From positions 47,689-111,688 of the forward strand of contig JBBAEU010000009.1 in NCBI GenBank assembly GCA_041655765.1: a DNA stretch of 64,000 nt. Reading direction: 5' to 3'. A program made the translations under genes and the position numbers. Position 1 is the first letter of the stretch. Each line of letters starts with the position of its first letter. The notes under the pieces were generated by a model. The model was not told the DNA's origin, did not search any database, and was given only the letters and a program-made list of their open reading frames with translations. The stretch is from Brumimicrobium sp041655765. GTDB lineage: Bacteria; Bacteroidota; Bacteroidia; Flavobacteriales_D; Crocinitomicaceae. Shown in pieces: positions 18,833 through 27,109 of this stretch.

Positions 18833-21106
18833 TTATTTAACTACCAACCTTTTCGTAACTTTATTGTCGTTGTGCAGAATATTTACCAAATAGACACCTG
18901 AAGAAAGCGATTTTTGAATCTGAATATCAGTTGAATTTGTAACTTTTTTATGAACAATTTGACCTGTTACATCGATAATTAAGATTTGTTTTTCACCCTC
19001 AACATTCGTCTCTATTTTAAAATTTCCATCAGATGGATTTGGGTAAATATTAAATTTATACTCTAAGTTCTCTGCATTTAATGATAAGGTGTTAATGCAG
19101 AAATTGTATGAGATTTCACTTCCAAAATCTGCATCTTGTTTTAACAATTCGGCTAAAATAGAGTTCGTTGCTACTTCGGTTAATGTCATGTATCCGTCAA
19201 CTCCACACGTCCAATATTGTTCTCCTGCCACACCATCTCCATAGGTATCGTAAAGTGTTAAGGTATAGCATCCATCATCTAAGCAGAATTGTTCATTTAA
19301 TATTTCTGTTGTGTAATTACCACCACTTAAAATAATGTTGTTATTTCCATCTTTGATGTCCCACGAGTTTTCTTCTGGCCAACAAGACATATTAAACTCA
19401 AAATCCACCCCATTTCCATTTGGACTGGCAACAAAGTCAATGCTTATAGAATTGTCATCTGGATTGTCATCTGGTTGTCCATTCGGGTTAGATGTTACAA
19501 CAGAAATACTATTGTTTCCGTTTATGTTTGTGTAAAGCGGTAATTGAATAGTTTCAGTTTCAAATTTAGCTAAGCTCCCCGTCCAATTTATCGTTCCTCC
19601 ACCTTGTGTTCCATAATCATATTCGATCGTTAATGAAGTTAATGGTTGGTCACCTTTATTCATCAAAGTAAACTTGGGAACAAAAGAAGTGTTACACATA
19701 TTCTCTTTAAATCCAACAAGTGAATAAACAAAGGCATCATGGTCAACAGATGTTCCATACGGGTCGTAGCCGTCAATCTCTTGAGCTCCGTTATTTGTTG
19801 GGTCCAACCAATGTTTTAACTGTTCGTTAATACTGCTTCCTGCAGGTTCCCACGAATTATGAATGCGTCCATAATAATCATAAGCATCAGGTGTTCCCGC
19901 ATTGGAGCAAGATGAACCTCCTCCCCAAAGTTGACCAATTATTTGTCCTTTTTCATTAAACAAGGGAGAACCAGATGAACCGCCTTCCGTTACTGTATTT
20001 CTATCCCAAGTCACTTCCCACGAGCTATTAGCTTCTGAAGAACCCATTGCCTGAACTGCAACTGGAGGATCATCGTCAAAGGCAATCTTTTTTATATCGC
20101 CTGACGGGTGAGAAATGCAAAATGTTTTAACTGCTGGTTCGTTTTGTCTGTTCCAACCTGCAAAGTAGGGGTTATAATTTTCTGGGATTTGACCGCTATT
20201 TAGTCCTCCTGTTATTTCTACAAGAGCGAAGTCAGAGGGTTGTCTTTTCGCTCTTAAATCAGCACCAGATAATGATAGAAATGATGGCGAAGATGCAGGA
20301 TTACTGCAGTTAGTGGCTTGCCAATTGAATCTAAAAATCCAGTTTGTAACACTTCCTGTTGCACAATGATTTGCTGTCAAAACATAAGGTGTTCCGTCAA
20401 AACTTGTATTGTTTATCAATGCCCCTGAACAAAAGCCGTTGCTGCCTGAAACCAGCATAACAGCACTATTCCGTTGATTTGTATATGGTGTGCCGTCAGG
20501 ACAGTTAACATTCATATTGCAACCACCTGACGATCCAAAAGCCCTTTGATAGAATTCCGTTGCAGTCCGATAGCCATAAGTAACTGTTGAAATATTAACC
20601 GAACCATTCACATTATAGGGTGCAACATAATATTGCACATAAGACTCTGCTCCTGGTATTAATTCAGCACCAAGCTCTCCTTGATAAATATGATTTTGTG
20701 TAAATTTTCCTAAAACAAATGTTTGTTCAGGGTTATAAATAAACAATTCATTTCCTTCAGGAATTTTTGTATTTGAAAAAGTAAGGTTAATTGTTTTAGC
20801 ATTAGTTCCATTTATGCGTAACATCCAAACTTTTGCTCCATTTGGTAGATCGTACCATTTACCTGCATTATTAAGATTTAAATTGCTTTCATAATTATAT
20901 CCAAATCTCCAAGGACCTGTTTTTAAAGAGTCATTAATTTTATCTTCAGCACGCAATGTGTTGATGTCTGGTTGTGAAAAAACATATACTGGAATTTCAC
21001 TCAAATCTGCTGATTTTACTATATGTGGCAAACCTCCATCTCCTTGTTGAGAAAATGAAATAAAAGGGAAAACCATTAATATGGTTAATGTAAATAAACG
21101 TTTCAT
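18833..21106 (-). CDS. S1-type (lysyl endopeptidase-like) serine protease with T9SS sorting domain
   Basis: A 757-residue secreted protease. After the signal peptide (cut near F-S-Q) and a propeptide of about 170 residues, the chymotrypsin-like domain has His247 (T-A-N-H-C), Asp292 (S-D-F-A-L-V-E) and Ser378 (G-G-S-S-G-S-P), with several Cys pairs, as in Lysobacter/Achromobacter lysyl endopeptidases. An Ig-like CARDB-type domain (about 450-560), a Cys-rich domain with D-x-Y-G-D-G (about 570-670) and a T9SS sorting domain (Y-P-N-P to L-V-V-K) follow. The Lys specificity is inferred only from family likeness. It is a single gene downstream of the atp operon. Confidence 0.88.
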   Translation of the reverse strand: MKRLFTLTILMVFPFISFSQQGDGGLPHIVKSADLSEIPVYVFSQPDINTLRAEDKINDSLKTGPWRFGYNYESNLNLNNAGKWYDLPNGAKVWMLRINGTNAKTINLTFSNTKIPEGNELFIYNPEQTFVLGKFTQNHIYQGELGAELIPGAESYVQYYVAPYNVNGSVNISTVTYGYRTATEFYQRAFGSSGGCNMNVNCPDGTPYTNQRNSAVMLVSGSNGFCSGALINNTSFDGTPYVLTANHCATGSVTNWIFRFNWQATNCSNPASSPSFLSLSGADLRAKRQPSDFALVEITGGLNSGQIPENYNPYFAGWNRQNEPAVKTFCISHPSGDIKKIAFDDDPPVAVQAMGSSEANSSWEVTWDRNTVTEGGSSGSPLFNEKGQIIGQLWGGGSSCSNAGTPDAYDYYGRIHNSWEPAGSSINEQLKHWLDPTNNGAQEIDGYDPYGTSVDHDAFVYSLVGFKENMCNTSFVPKFTLMNKGDQPLTSLTIEYDYGTQGGGTINWTGSLAKFETETIQLPLYTNINGNNSISVVTSNPNGQPDDNPDDNSISIDFVASPNGNGVDFEFNMSCWPEENSWDIKDGNNNIILSGGNYTTEILNEQFCLDDGCYTLTLYDTYGDGVAGEQYWTCGVDGYMTLTEVATNSILAELLKQDADFGSEISYNFCINTLSLNAENLEYKFNIYPNPSDGNFKIETNVEGEKQILIIDVTGQIVHKKVTNSTDIQIQKSLSSGVYLVNILHNDNKVTKRLVVK

Positions 21107-21196
21107 GCCTACTGATATTTTTAATAAATTTAGAGAAAATTTTAAACAATATAATAAATAAATAGATTATAAAGCTCTTTTAATTTAGTAAACTGT

Positions 21197-21224
21197 GTAA
21201 TATCCTTTTTTAAAAGGGTATTAC
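21197..21224 (-). terminator. Possible terminator of the atp operon
   Basis: Nine-base arms at 21197-21205 and 21216-21224 (gtaatatcc / gggtattac) pair with one G-U, around a 10-nt A/T loop, about 145 bp after the atpG stop. A clear T-run after the stem on the minus strand is lacking, so this is a weak call. Confidence 0.35.
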
Positions 21225-21291
21225 TTCAATGTAATAGTCAAATAACTTAATAAATGGACATAGTTTTCTAATGCCAAAGAAAGCATCAGCA

Positions 21292-21351
21292 TATAACCAT
21301 AGAATTTCAGCTTTGAAATGCGAGGAAATAGATAGAATAACTATGGCTATA
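21292..21351. repeat. Long inverted repeat just downstream of atpG
   Basis: Eleven-base arms at 21292-21302 and 21341-21351 (tataaccatag / ctatggctata) match with one mismatch, with 38 nt between. It begins 17 bp after the atpG stop on the minus strand. It could fold in the 3' UTR of the atp transcript, but no T-run follows. The spacer contains no reading frame of note. Confidence 0.45.
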
Positions 21352-21367
21352 ATAACTAATGCGTTAC

Positions 21368-22249
21368 TTATCCATTTAAAGCTTCCGCACCACCAACAAT
21401 CTCTAGAATTTCGTTCGTAATTGCAGCTTGACGAGCTTTATTGTATTCTAAAGTTAATGATCTTTTTAATTCAGATGCATTATCAGTTGCTTTATGCATA
21501 GCAGTCATTCGAGCTCCATGTTCAGCAGCATTAGAGTCTAAAACGGCCTTAAACAATTGAAGTTTTAATGATTTTGGAATCATTTCGGTGATAATAACAT
21601 TTTTTGAAGGTTCAAAGATATAGTCTCCTACTTCACTTGAGTTATCATCTGCTTCTGTCGGTATAACTGGTAGCATTTGTTCAGCGCGGATATATTGAAC
21701 GGCAGCGTTTTTAAATTCGTTATACACAATGATCACTTGGTCGAATTTGTTTTCTATAAATTCATCCATTAAATATTGAGCGTATTCCGACGTGTTTTCG
21801 AATGTTAATTCATTAAACAGAGAAGTTGAATCGCCTAAATTTTCTGGTCGTTCTGCCAACAATCCAGAATCTCTAAAAGCATCATTTACTTTTTTACCTA
21901 TTGATAAAATTTGAATGTTTTTACCTTTCAAATCATGATTCAGCAAATCGTTAATTTTTTTTGTAATGTTATTGTTGAAGCCACCACACAAACCTCTGTT
22001 GGATGCTATTCCAACAATCAATACATTTTTTACTTCTCTTTGTTCCGCATATCTATTTTCAGACAAATCTAACGTTGCGCTAACGTTATTTAATATCTCT
22101 TGAGTTTTTTCAGCGTAAGGTCGTAATTGCGTAATTGCATCAGTTGCACGTTTCAACTTTGCTGCAGAAACCAGTTTCATCGCCTGTGTTATCTGCATCG
22201 TTGAAGATACTGAAGTAATACGTGTTTTTATTTCCTTTAAGTTTGCCAT
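21368..22249 (-). CDS. atpG: F1F0 ATP synthase gamma subunit
   Basis: A 293-residue rotor shaft subunit of F1. The N-terminal helix M-A-N-L-K-E-I-K-T-R-I-x-S-V and the C-terminal helix with M-x-A-M-x-x-A-T-D-N-A form the coiled-coil that turns inside alpha3beta3. The length fits Bacteroidota members. It is the last gene of the minus-strand operon, 72 bp after atpA. No atpD or atpC follows. Confidence 0.97.
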   Translation of the reverse strand: MANLKEIKTRITSVSSTMQITQAMKLVSAAKLKRATDAITQLRPYAEKTQEILNNVSATLDLSENRYAEQREVKNVLIVGIASNRGLCGGFNNNITKKINDLLNHDLKGKNIQILSIGKKVNDAFRDSGLLAERPENLGDSTSLFNELTFENTSEYAQYLMDEFIENKFDQVIIVYNEFKNAAVQYIRAEQMLPVIPTEADDNSSEVGDYIFEPSKNVIITEMIPKSLKLQLFKAVLDSNAAEHGARMTAMHKATDNASELKRSLTLEYNKARQAAITNEILEIVGGAEALNG

Positions 22250-22321
22250 TTATTCTTAAAATTAAAAGTCAGCAAATTGAAGTTAGAGGGTTATTAACAT
22301 TCTACCTTCCAATTCCTAATT

Positions 22322-23896
22322 TTAGTATTTAGAAGCGATTTCTTTTGCTACTCTTGTTAAAATTTCTTTTGCTTCATCTGTATATTTTCCAGATTTCAGT
22401 TCTTTCAAAGTATCGCTATGTTTAGCTTCTAAGAAATCAAGAAATTCTGTTTCAAATTCTTTCACTTTATTTGTTGGAACATTTTGGATTAAACCGTTCG
22501 TCCCTACAAAAATAATAGCAATTTGACGTTCCACAGAATATGGGTCTCCTTCATTTTGTTTAAGGATTTCTACGTTACGAGCTCCTTTGTCCAATACATT
22601 TTTTGTAGCTGCATCAAGGTCTGAACCAAATTTAGCGAACGCTTCAAGTTCTCTATATTGAGCTTGGTCAAGTTTCAATGTACCTGATACTTTTTTCATT
22701 GATTTAATTTGTGCAGAACCTCCTACACGGGATACAGAAATCCCCACGTTAATCGCTGGTCTAACTCCTGCGTTAAACAAATCAGATTCCAAGAAAATTT
22801 GTCCGTCTGTAATTGAAATTACGTTTGTAGGAATATATGCAGAAACGTCTCCTGCTTGTGTTTCGATAATTGGCAATGCTGTTAATGAACCACCACCTTT
22901 CACTTTATCTTTTAAAGAGTCTGGTAAATCGTTCATTTGTGACGCAATTTCATCATCATTAATAATTTTTGCAGCACGCTCTAACAATCTTGAGTGAAGA
23001 TAGAAAACATCACCAGGATAAGCCTCACGACCTGGAGGACGGCGTAATAATAGTGACACCTCACGGTAAGCAACCGCTTGTTTAGAAAGGTCATCATAAA
23101 CGATTAAAGCTGGTCTTCCTGTATCACGGAAATACTCACCAATCGCTGCTCCTGTCATTGGTGCAAAATACTGCATTGGCGCAGGGTCTGATGCGTTAGC
23201 AGCAACGATAGTTGTATAAGCCATCGCTCCAGCAGCTTCTAATTTTTTAACGATTCCAGCTACAGTCGATCCTTTTTGTCCTACTGCAACATAGATACAA
23301 TATACAGGTTCACCTGCATCATAAAATTCTTTTTGATTAATAATGGTGTCGATAGCAACTGTAGTTTTTCCAGTTTGACGGTCACCAATAATTAACTCAC
23401 GTTGTCCTCTTCCAATTGGAATCATAGAGTCAATCGCTTTAATCCCTGTTTGTAAAGGTTCTGTAACTGGCTCTCGGTAAATTACTCCAGGTGCTTTACG
23501 TTCAACTGGCATTTCAAACAATTCACCTTCGATTGATCCTTTACCATCAATTGGAACTCCAAGCATGTTTACTACACGTCCAACGATTCCTTCTCCGACT
23601 TTCACAGAAGCAATGATTCCAAGACGTTTTACTGTGTCTCCCTCTTTTACTTCTGTTGATTCACCCATTAGAACTGCTCCAACATTATCTTCTTCAAGGT
23701 TTTGAGCAATTCCTTGTAGTCCGTTTTCAAACTCGATTAGCTCACCGTACTGAACTCCTCTAAGCCCATAAATACGTGCAATACCATCTCCCACTGAAAG
23801 AACGGTACCTACTTCTTGTAACTCTGCTTCCGATTTGAATCCTGAAAGCTCTTCTCTTAAAATTGCAGAAACCTCTGCTGGTTTTATATTTGCCAT
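22322..23896 (-). CDS. atpA: F1F0 ATP synthase alpha subunit
   Basis: A 524-residue F1 subunit with the P-loop G-D-R-Q-T-G-K-T, the alpha-specific R-P-A-L-I-V-Y-D-D-L-S-K-Q-A and the arginine-finger region S-V-S-R-V-G-G-S-A-Q. It binds non-catalytic ATP and contributes to the catalytic interface with beta, which is encoded outside the window. It lies between atpH (42 bp upstream) and atpG. Confidence 0.98.
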   Translation of the reverse strand: MANIKPAEVSAILREELSGFKSEAELQEVGTVLSVGDGIARIYGLRGVQYGELIEFENGLQGIAQNLEEDNVGAVLMGESTEVKEGDTVKRLGIIASVKVGEGIVGRVVNMLGVPIDGKGSIEGELFEMPVERKAPGVIYREPVTEPLQTGIKAIDSMIPIGRGQRELIIGDRQTGKTTVAIDTIINQKEFYDAGEPVYCIYVAVGQKGSTVAGIVKKLEAAGAMAYTTIVAANASDPAPMQYFAPMTGAAIGEYFRDTGRPALIVYDDLSKQAVAYREVSLLLRRPPGREAYPGDVFYLHSRLLERAAKIINDDEIASQMNDLPDSLKDKVKGGGSLTALPIIETQAGDVSAYIPTNVISITDGQIFLESDLFNAGVRPAINVGISVSRVGGSAQIKSMKKVSGTLKLDQAQYRELEAFAKFGSDLDAATKNVLDKGARNVEILKQNEGDPYSVERQIAIIFVGTNGLIQNVPTNKVKEFETEFLDFLEAKHSDTLKELKSGKYTDEAKEILTRVAKEIASKY

Positions 23897-23938
23897 ATTT
23901 AAAATCTTTACAAGGTAATTCTAATTACCATTTAAAAT

Positions 23939-24472
23939 TTATTTTAATAATCGTTTTTTTATTTTTTTAAGTTGATTAGAAACACTTGCATCTATACGAG
24001 CATCTCCCATTCTAGCAACGAATCCTCCAATTAATTCTTTGTTAACCTCTTCTGTCAATTCTATTGTCCCTTTTACGTTTTCGTTCAATTTTTTCAGAAT
24101 TGATTCTTTTACACCCTCATCTAGTTTAACTGCTGAGGTAATTGTAATTGGAACAATGTTTCTTAACTTGTTTACTTTATCAATAAAGTTTTTAGCAATT
24201 AAAGGTAAATACATTTCACGATGATTTCTTGTAAGCAGGTGCATAAATTTTAAAGATAATTCTTGAAAATCACCAAAAAGTATGTTTAAAATCTGACTTT
24301 TTTTATCTGCTTTAATCAAAGGACTTGTAAGGAAAAGATGGAAGTCTCTGTTGTTATTTGTTGTTTTCAACAAGGTGTTCATGTCTGCCAACACATCATC
24401 AATAACATTTTTCTCTTGAGCTAACTCTAAGAGTGATTGAGCGTAACGACTCGCAACTTTCATTCCTTCCAT
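23939..24472 (-). CDS. atpH: F1F0 ATP synthase delta subunit
   Basis: A 177-residue peripheral-stalk subunit that links the top of F1 to the b subunit. The N-terminal helical bundle begins M-K-V-A-S-R-Y-A-Q-S-L, and the C-terminal half ends with the conserved G-G-F-V-A-R-M-G-D-A-R-I-D-A-S-V segment. Translation may start at the ATG at 24472 or three codons later at 24463. The gene follows atpF after 5 bp, fitting translational coupling. Confidence 0.95.
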   Translation of the reverse strand: MEGMKVASRYAQSLLELAQEKNVIDDVLADMNTLLKTTNNNRDFHLFLTSPLIKADKKSQILNILFGDFQELSLKFMHLLTRNHREMYLPLIAKNFIDKVNKLRNIVPITITSAVKLDEGVKESILKKLNENVKGTIELTEEVNKELIGGFVARMGDARIDASVSNQLKKIKKRLLK

Positions 24473-24477
24473 TGTTC

Positions 24478-24972
24478 TTAATTTAAGTTGATATCATTAG
24501 CGAGTGATTCTGCCAATTGTTTTTGTTTTTCGTCAGAAGAAAGTTCATTTACAAGAATTTTTTCGGCAATTTCAAGTCCAATACCTGCAACTTGATTTTT
24601 CAATTCAATAATTGCTGCATTCTTTTCAGCCTCGATTGTCAATTTAGCATTTGCTACAATCTTATCTGCCTCTTCTTTCGCTTTTGCTTTGGCATCATCA
24701 ACCATTCTGACACTTGTTTCTTTTGCTTCCTTAATTATTTGGTCGCGTTCAATTCGAGCTTCTTTTAACAAGTTCTCGTTTTGAATTTGTAGTTTTTCCA
24801 TTTCCGCTTTGGTTTTTTTCGCTAAATCCAAAGCATCTTGAATATTTTGTTCACGTTGATTAACCATGTTTAGGATGGGTTTCCACGCAAACTTTGTTAA
24901 AAGGAACAAGACGGTAAGGAAGATTAAACCTGTCCAAAAAGTCAATCCAATTTCTGGTGTTACTAATTCCAT
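24478..24972 (-). CDS. atpF: F1F0 ATP synthase b subunit
   Basis: A 164-residue protein with one N-terminal membrane helix (about residues 8-28, G-L-I-F-L-T-V-L-F-L-L) followed by a long charged coiled coil, the peripheral stator stalk. It lies between atpE and atpH. A strong hairpin precedes it in the atpE-atpF gap, which may lower its expression relative to atpE. Confidence 0.95.
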   Translation of the reverse strand: MELVTPEIGLTFWTGLIFLTVLFLLTKFAWKPILNMVNQREQNIQDALDLAKKTKAEMEKLQIQNENLLKEARIERDQIIKEAKETSVRMVDDAKAKAKEEADKIVANAKLTIEAEKNAAIIELKNQVAGIGLEIAEKILVNELSSDEKQKQLAESLANDINLN

Positions 24973-25003
24973 TTTCTATTTTAATTTAATAATTTTAACT
25001 TAA

Positions 25004-25038
25004 AAATCTCTACGTAACCAACCGTTACGTAGAGATTT
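25004..25038 (-). terminator. Intra-operon hairpin after atpE (attenuator or mRNA-stabilising stem)
   Basis: A perfect 15-bp inverted repeat (25004-25018 and 25024-25038, core CTCTACGTAAC / GTTACGTAGAG) with a 5-nt loop, followed on the minus strand by a short A/T tract. It begins 8 bp after the atpE stop and lies 32 bp before the atpF start. It resembles an intrinsic terminator inside the operon. Partial termination or 3' protection there would raise c-subunit mRNA over the downstream subunits. Confidence 0.75.
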
Positions 25039-25046
25039 AGAGCTTT

Positions 25047-25259
25047 TTATAGTCCTTGAAGCAAACCAACAACTACTGCGAAAAGTGCAACACCTTCAAC
25101 AAGTGCAGCCGCAATAATCATTGCTGTTTGAATTTTAGACGAAGCTTCTGGTTGACGAGCGATTGCGTCCATTGCTGAACCACCAATTCTCCCGATACCA
25201 ATTCCTGCAGCTAATGCTGCCAATCCTGCTCCAATAGCAGCTATTCCAGTTATAGTCAT
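25047..25259 (-). CDS. atpE: F1F0 ATP synthase c subunit
   Basis: A 70-residue hairpin of two membrane helices joined by the polar loop R-Q-P-E. The proton-carrying carboxylate is Glu55 in the second helix (A-A-L-V-E-G-V-A-L-F). The first helix has the glycine-rich G-A-G-L-A-A-L-A-A-G-I-G. Around ten or more copies form the rotor ring. The Na+-type Gln/Ser-Thr ligands are not evident, which suggests proton coupling. Confidence 0.97.
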   Translation of the reverse strand: MTITGIAAIGAGLAALAAGIGIGRIGGSAMDAIARQPEASSKIQTAMIIAAALVEGVALFAVVVGLLQGL

Positions 25260-25290
25260 AACTATTTGTTTTAAATTATTACAAAACTAA

Positions 25291-26343
25291 TTAATGCTCT
25301 GCCACCGCTTCTCCGATGAAAAGCGCAGATAACATTGTAAAAATAAACGCTTGTAGCGCTCCAACTAACAGTTCCAAGAAGTTGATAAACAACGCCATAG
25401 GAACGGATAATCCTGCCCACGCAACACTTTGAAACGTGAAGATAATACCAATAAATGCCAATATAATAATATGTCCAGCTGTCATATTTGCAAACAAACG
25501 GACAGTCAAAGCGAATGGTTTTGTGAAAATTCCAACAATTTCAATTGGAATCATGATAAATAATAATGGTTTTGGAACGCCAGGTGTTGCAAAAATATGA
25601 CCCCAATAATGTTTTGTTCCTGAAAAAACAGTAAGAATTAGCGTAAAAATAGCCAACATCAATGTAAAACTGATGTTTCCTGTTACGTTTGTACTTCCTG
25701 GGAAGAAAGGGATTAATCCAAATATTGCATTGATCCAAATAAAGAAAAACACCGTTAATAAGTACGGCATATATTTTTTATATTTTTTTTCTCCTATATT
25801 ACCAATCGCAATCTCATCACGAACAAATAAAACCAAAGGCTCTGTAAACTTAGCAATTCCTTTTGGAGCTCTGCCTTCACCACGATAACTGCGTGCCGTT
25901 GTGATAAATATGATTACCATAGCTAAGGCAGCCACCATTAAACCAAAAACATTTTTAGTAATCGAAAAGTCTAAAGGGCGTGTACTTGCAACGTGTCCTT
26001 CTTCGTCAAAATCAAGTTTTCCTTCACCATTAAGTTTATAGATTTTTTCGTGATACATTCCGTATCCTACTTCTTTATTTACTAGATATCCATCTATTTC
26101 TTCTCCTTCCTTATAAAACTTTTTAGAAGAAAAAACTTGTAAACCGTCATCCAAAAGAATAATAGGAAGATATACTGAAACATCTTTAAACACAGGGAAC
26201 TCATGAGCGTCTGAAATATGATGCATAATCATATATCCCATGTCGAAATCATTTTTCTCTTCTGTTTCTTGCTGTGAAAAAACGGGTGTAATCACTAGAG
26301 ATGCTACTATCCAGACAAATGTCTTTATTGAGTTCTTTAACAT
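25291..26343 (-). CDS. atpB: F1F0 ATP synthase a subunit with exported N-terminal extension
   Basis: The ATG at 26343 is chosen over a GTG three codons upstream. The membrane core (about residues 145-350) contains K-P-F-A-L-T-V-R-L-F-A-N-M-T-A-G-H, with the essential Arg of the proton channel. Before it stand a signal-peptide-like start (cut near V-F-S-Q) and about 115 soluble residues rich in Asp, Glu and His that would face the periplasm. Such an extension is known for Bacteroidota a subunits but absent from E. coli (271 residues in total). It is the first gene of the operon and has its own promoter-like site. Confidence 0.95.
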   Translation of the reverse strand: MLKNSIKTFVWIVASLVITPVFSQQETEEKNDFDMGYMIMHHISDAHEFPVFKDVSVYLPIILLDDGLQVFSSKKFYKEGEEIDGYLVNKEVGYGMYHEKIYKLNGEGKLDFDEEGHVASTRPLDFSITKNVFGLMVAALAMVIIFITTARSYRGEGRAPKGIAKFTEPLVLFVRDEIAIGNIGEKKYKKYMPYLLTVFFFIWINAIFGLIPFFPGSTNVTGNISFTLMLAIFTLILTVFSGTKHYWGHIFATPGVPKPLLFIMIPIEIVGIFTKPFALTVRLFANMTAGHIIILAFIGIIFTFQSVAWAGLSVPMALFINFLELLVGALQAFIFTMLSALFIGEAVAEH

Positions 26344-26388
26344 TGTATTCACTATTATCTATGAATGTTGTCTAATCTAATTTTGGCG

Positions 26389-26396
26389 CAAAGATA
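26389..26396 (-). promoter_or_regulatory. Promoter -7 element of the atp operon
   Basis: The minus strand reads TATCTTTG followed by CGCC, matching the Bacteroidota -7 consensus TAnnTTTG. It is 45 bp before the atpB ATG. No good TTTG is found 19-20 nt upstream, so the -33 part is weak. Confidence 0.5.
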
Positions 26397-26489
26397 GTTA
26401 TTCTTTTCTAATTAAGAATGATTTTTGTTTGGTTTTAATCTTTTTTTAATAAAAAACATGTTTTTGCTTGATATTAAATGTTTTGAACT

Positions 26490-27101
26490 TTATTTACTTT
26501 CATCTATATGAAATTGTTGAGGTGTTGTGGCTCTTCTATATTCTATCTCTAAACGACTTCTATTTTGTTCGTTGGCAGGATCTTCAAGATAGTGTTGATA
26601 TGCTTCAATGTAACGTGGATGATTTTTGAATTGGATTTTTATTAGGGATATTCGAGGCGTGATGAATAAAATCAAACCAATGCCACCCACAATTATAATT
26701 CTTTGTAATGTATTTTGATAAAGTTTGTCTTTTGTCTTTGCGTATTTTATTGATGATACGATTGCAACGAAAAACCCTGCGGTAATTCCTGTTAATAGGT
26801 TAATTTGATCGCCAGGGAAAAACATTAGCTTAAATAGAATACCTGCTGTGATTGCTCCCAAAGTTATTCCTGCACCAATGGAACCAAATATTCTTTTGAG
26901 CGAATAATCTTTATATGTGTTTCTGTCAAATATTTGTTTAAATGGTAATTCATTTAAAATTCCGATTCCAAAGAAGTAATAAAAGAACATAATTAAAGAA
27001 AGCGAAATGATGGTTAAAAGCGTTCCGCCTGGGAGTAATAAGAATTTCATAACTATTCCAATTACAGCAAGTGTTATGATGGTTTTTTCAAATTTTTTCA
27101 T
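26490..27101 (-). CDS. Four- to six-helix membrane protein with an internal duplicated motif
   Basis: A 203-residue inner-membrane protein I do not recognise. Five to six hydrophobic segments are visible, then a soluble C-terminal tail of about 50 residues (rich in Arg, Glu and Gln). A motif of lysine, four hydrophobics and P-G occurs twice inside helices: K-F-L-L-L-P-G at 19-25 and K-L-M-F-F-P-G at 91-97, each preceded by a hydrophobic residue. This suggests an internal duplication of a helix pair. A similar lysine-hydrophobic-PG helix is found in the gliding motor protein GldL, but the rest does not clearly match it. It lies 8 bp after truA on the same strand. Confidence 0.6.
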   Translation of the reverse strand: MKKFEKTIITLAVIGIVMKFLLLPGGTLLTIISLSLIMFFYYFFGIGILNELPFKQIFDRNTYKDYSLKRIFGSIGAGITLGAITAGILFKLMFFPGDQINLLTGITAGFFVAIVSSIKYAKTKDKLYQNTLQRIIIVGGIGLILFITPRISLIKIQFKNHPRYIEAYQHYLEDPANEQNRSRLEIEYRRATTPQQFHIDESK

Positions 27102-27109
27102 TTCGTTAT

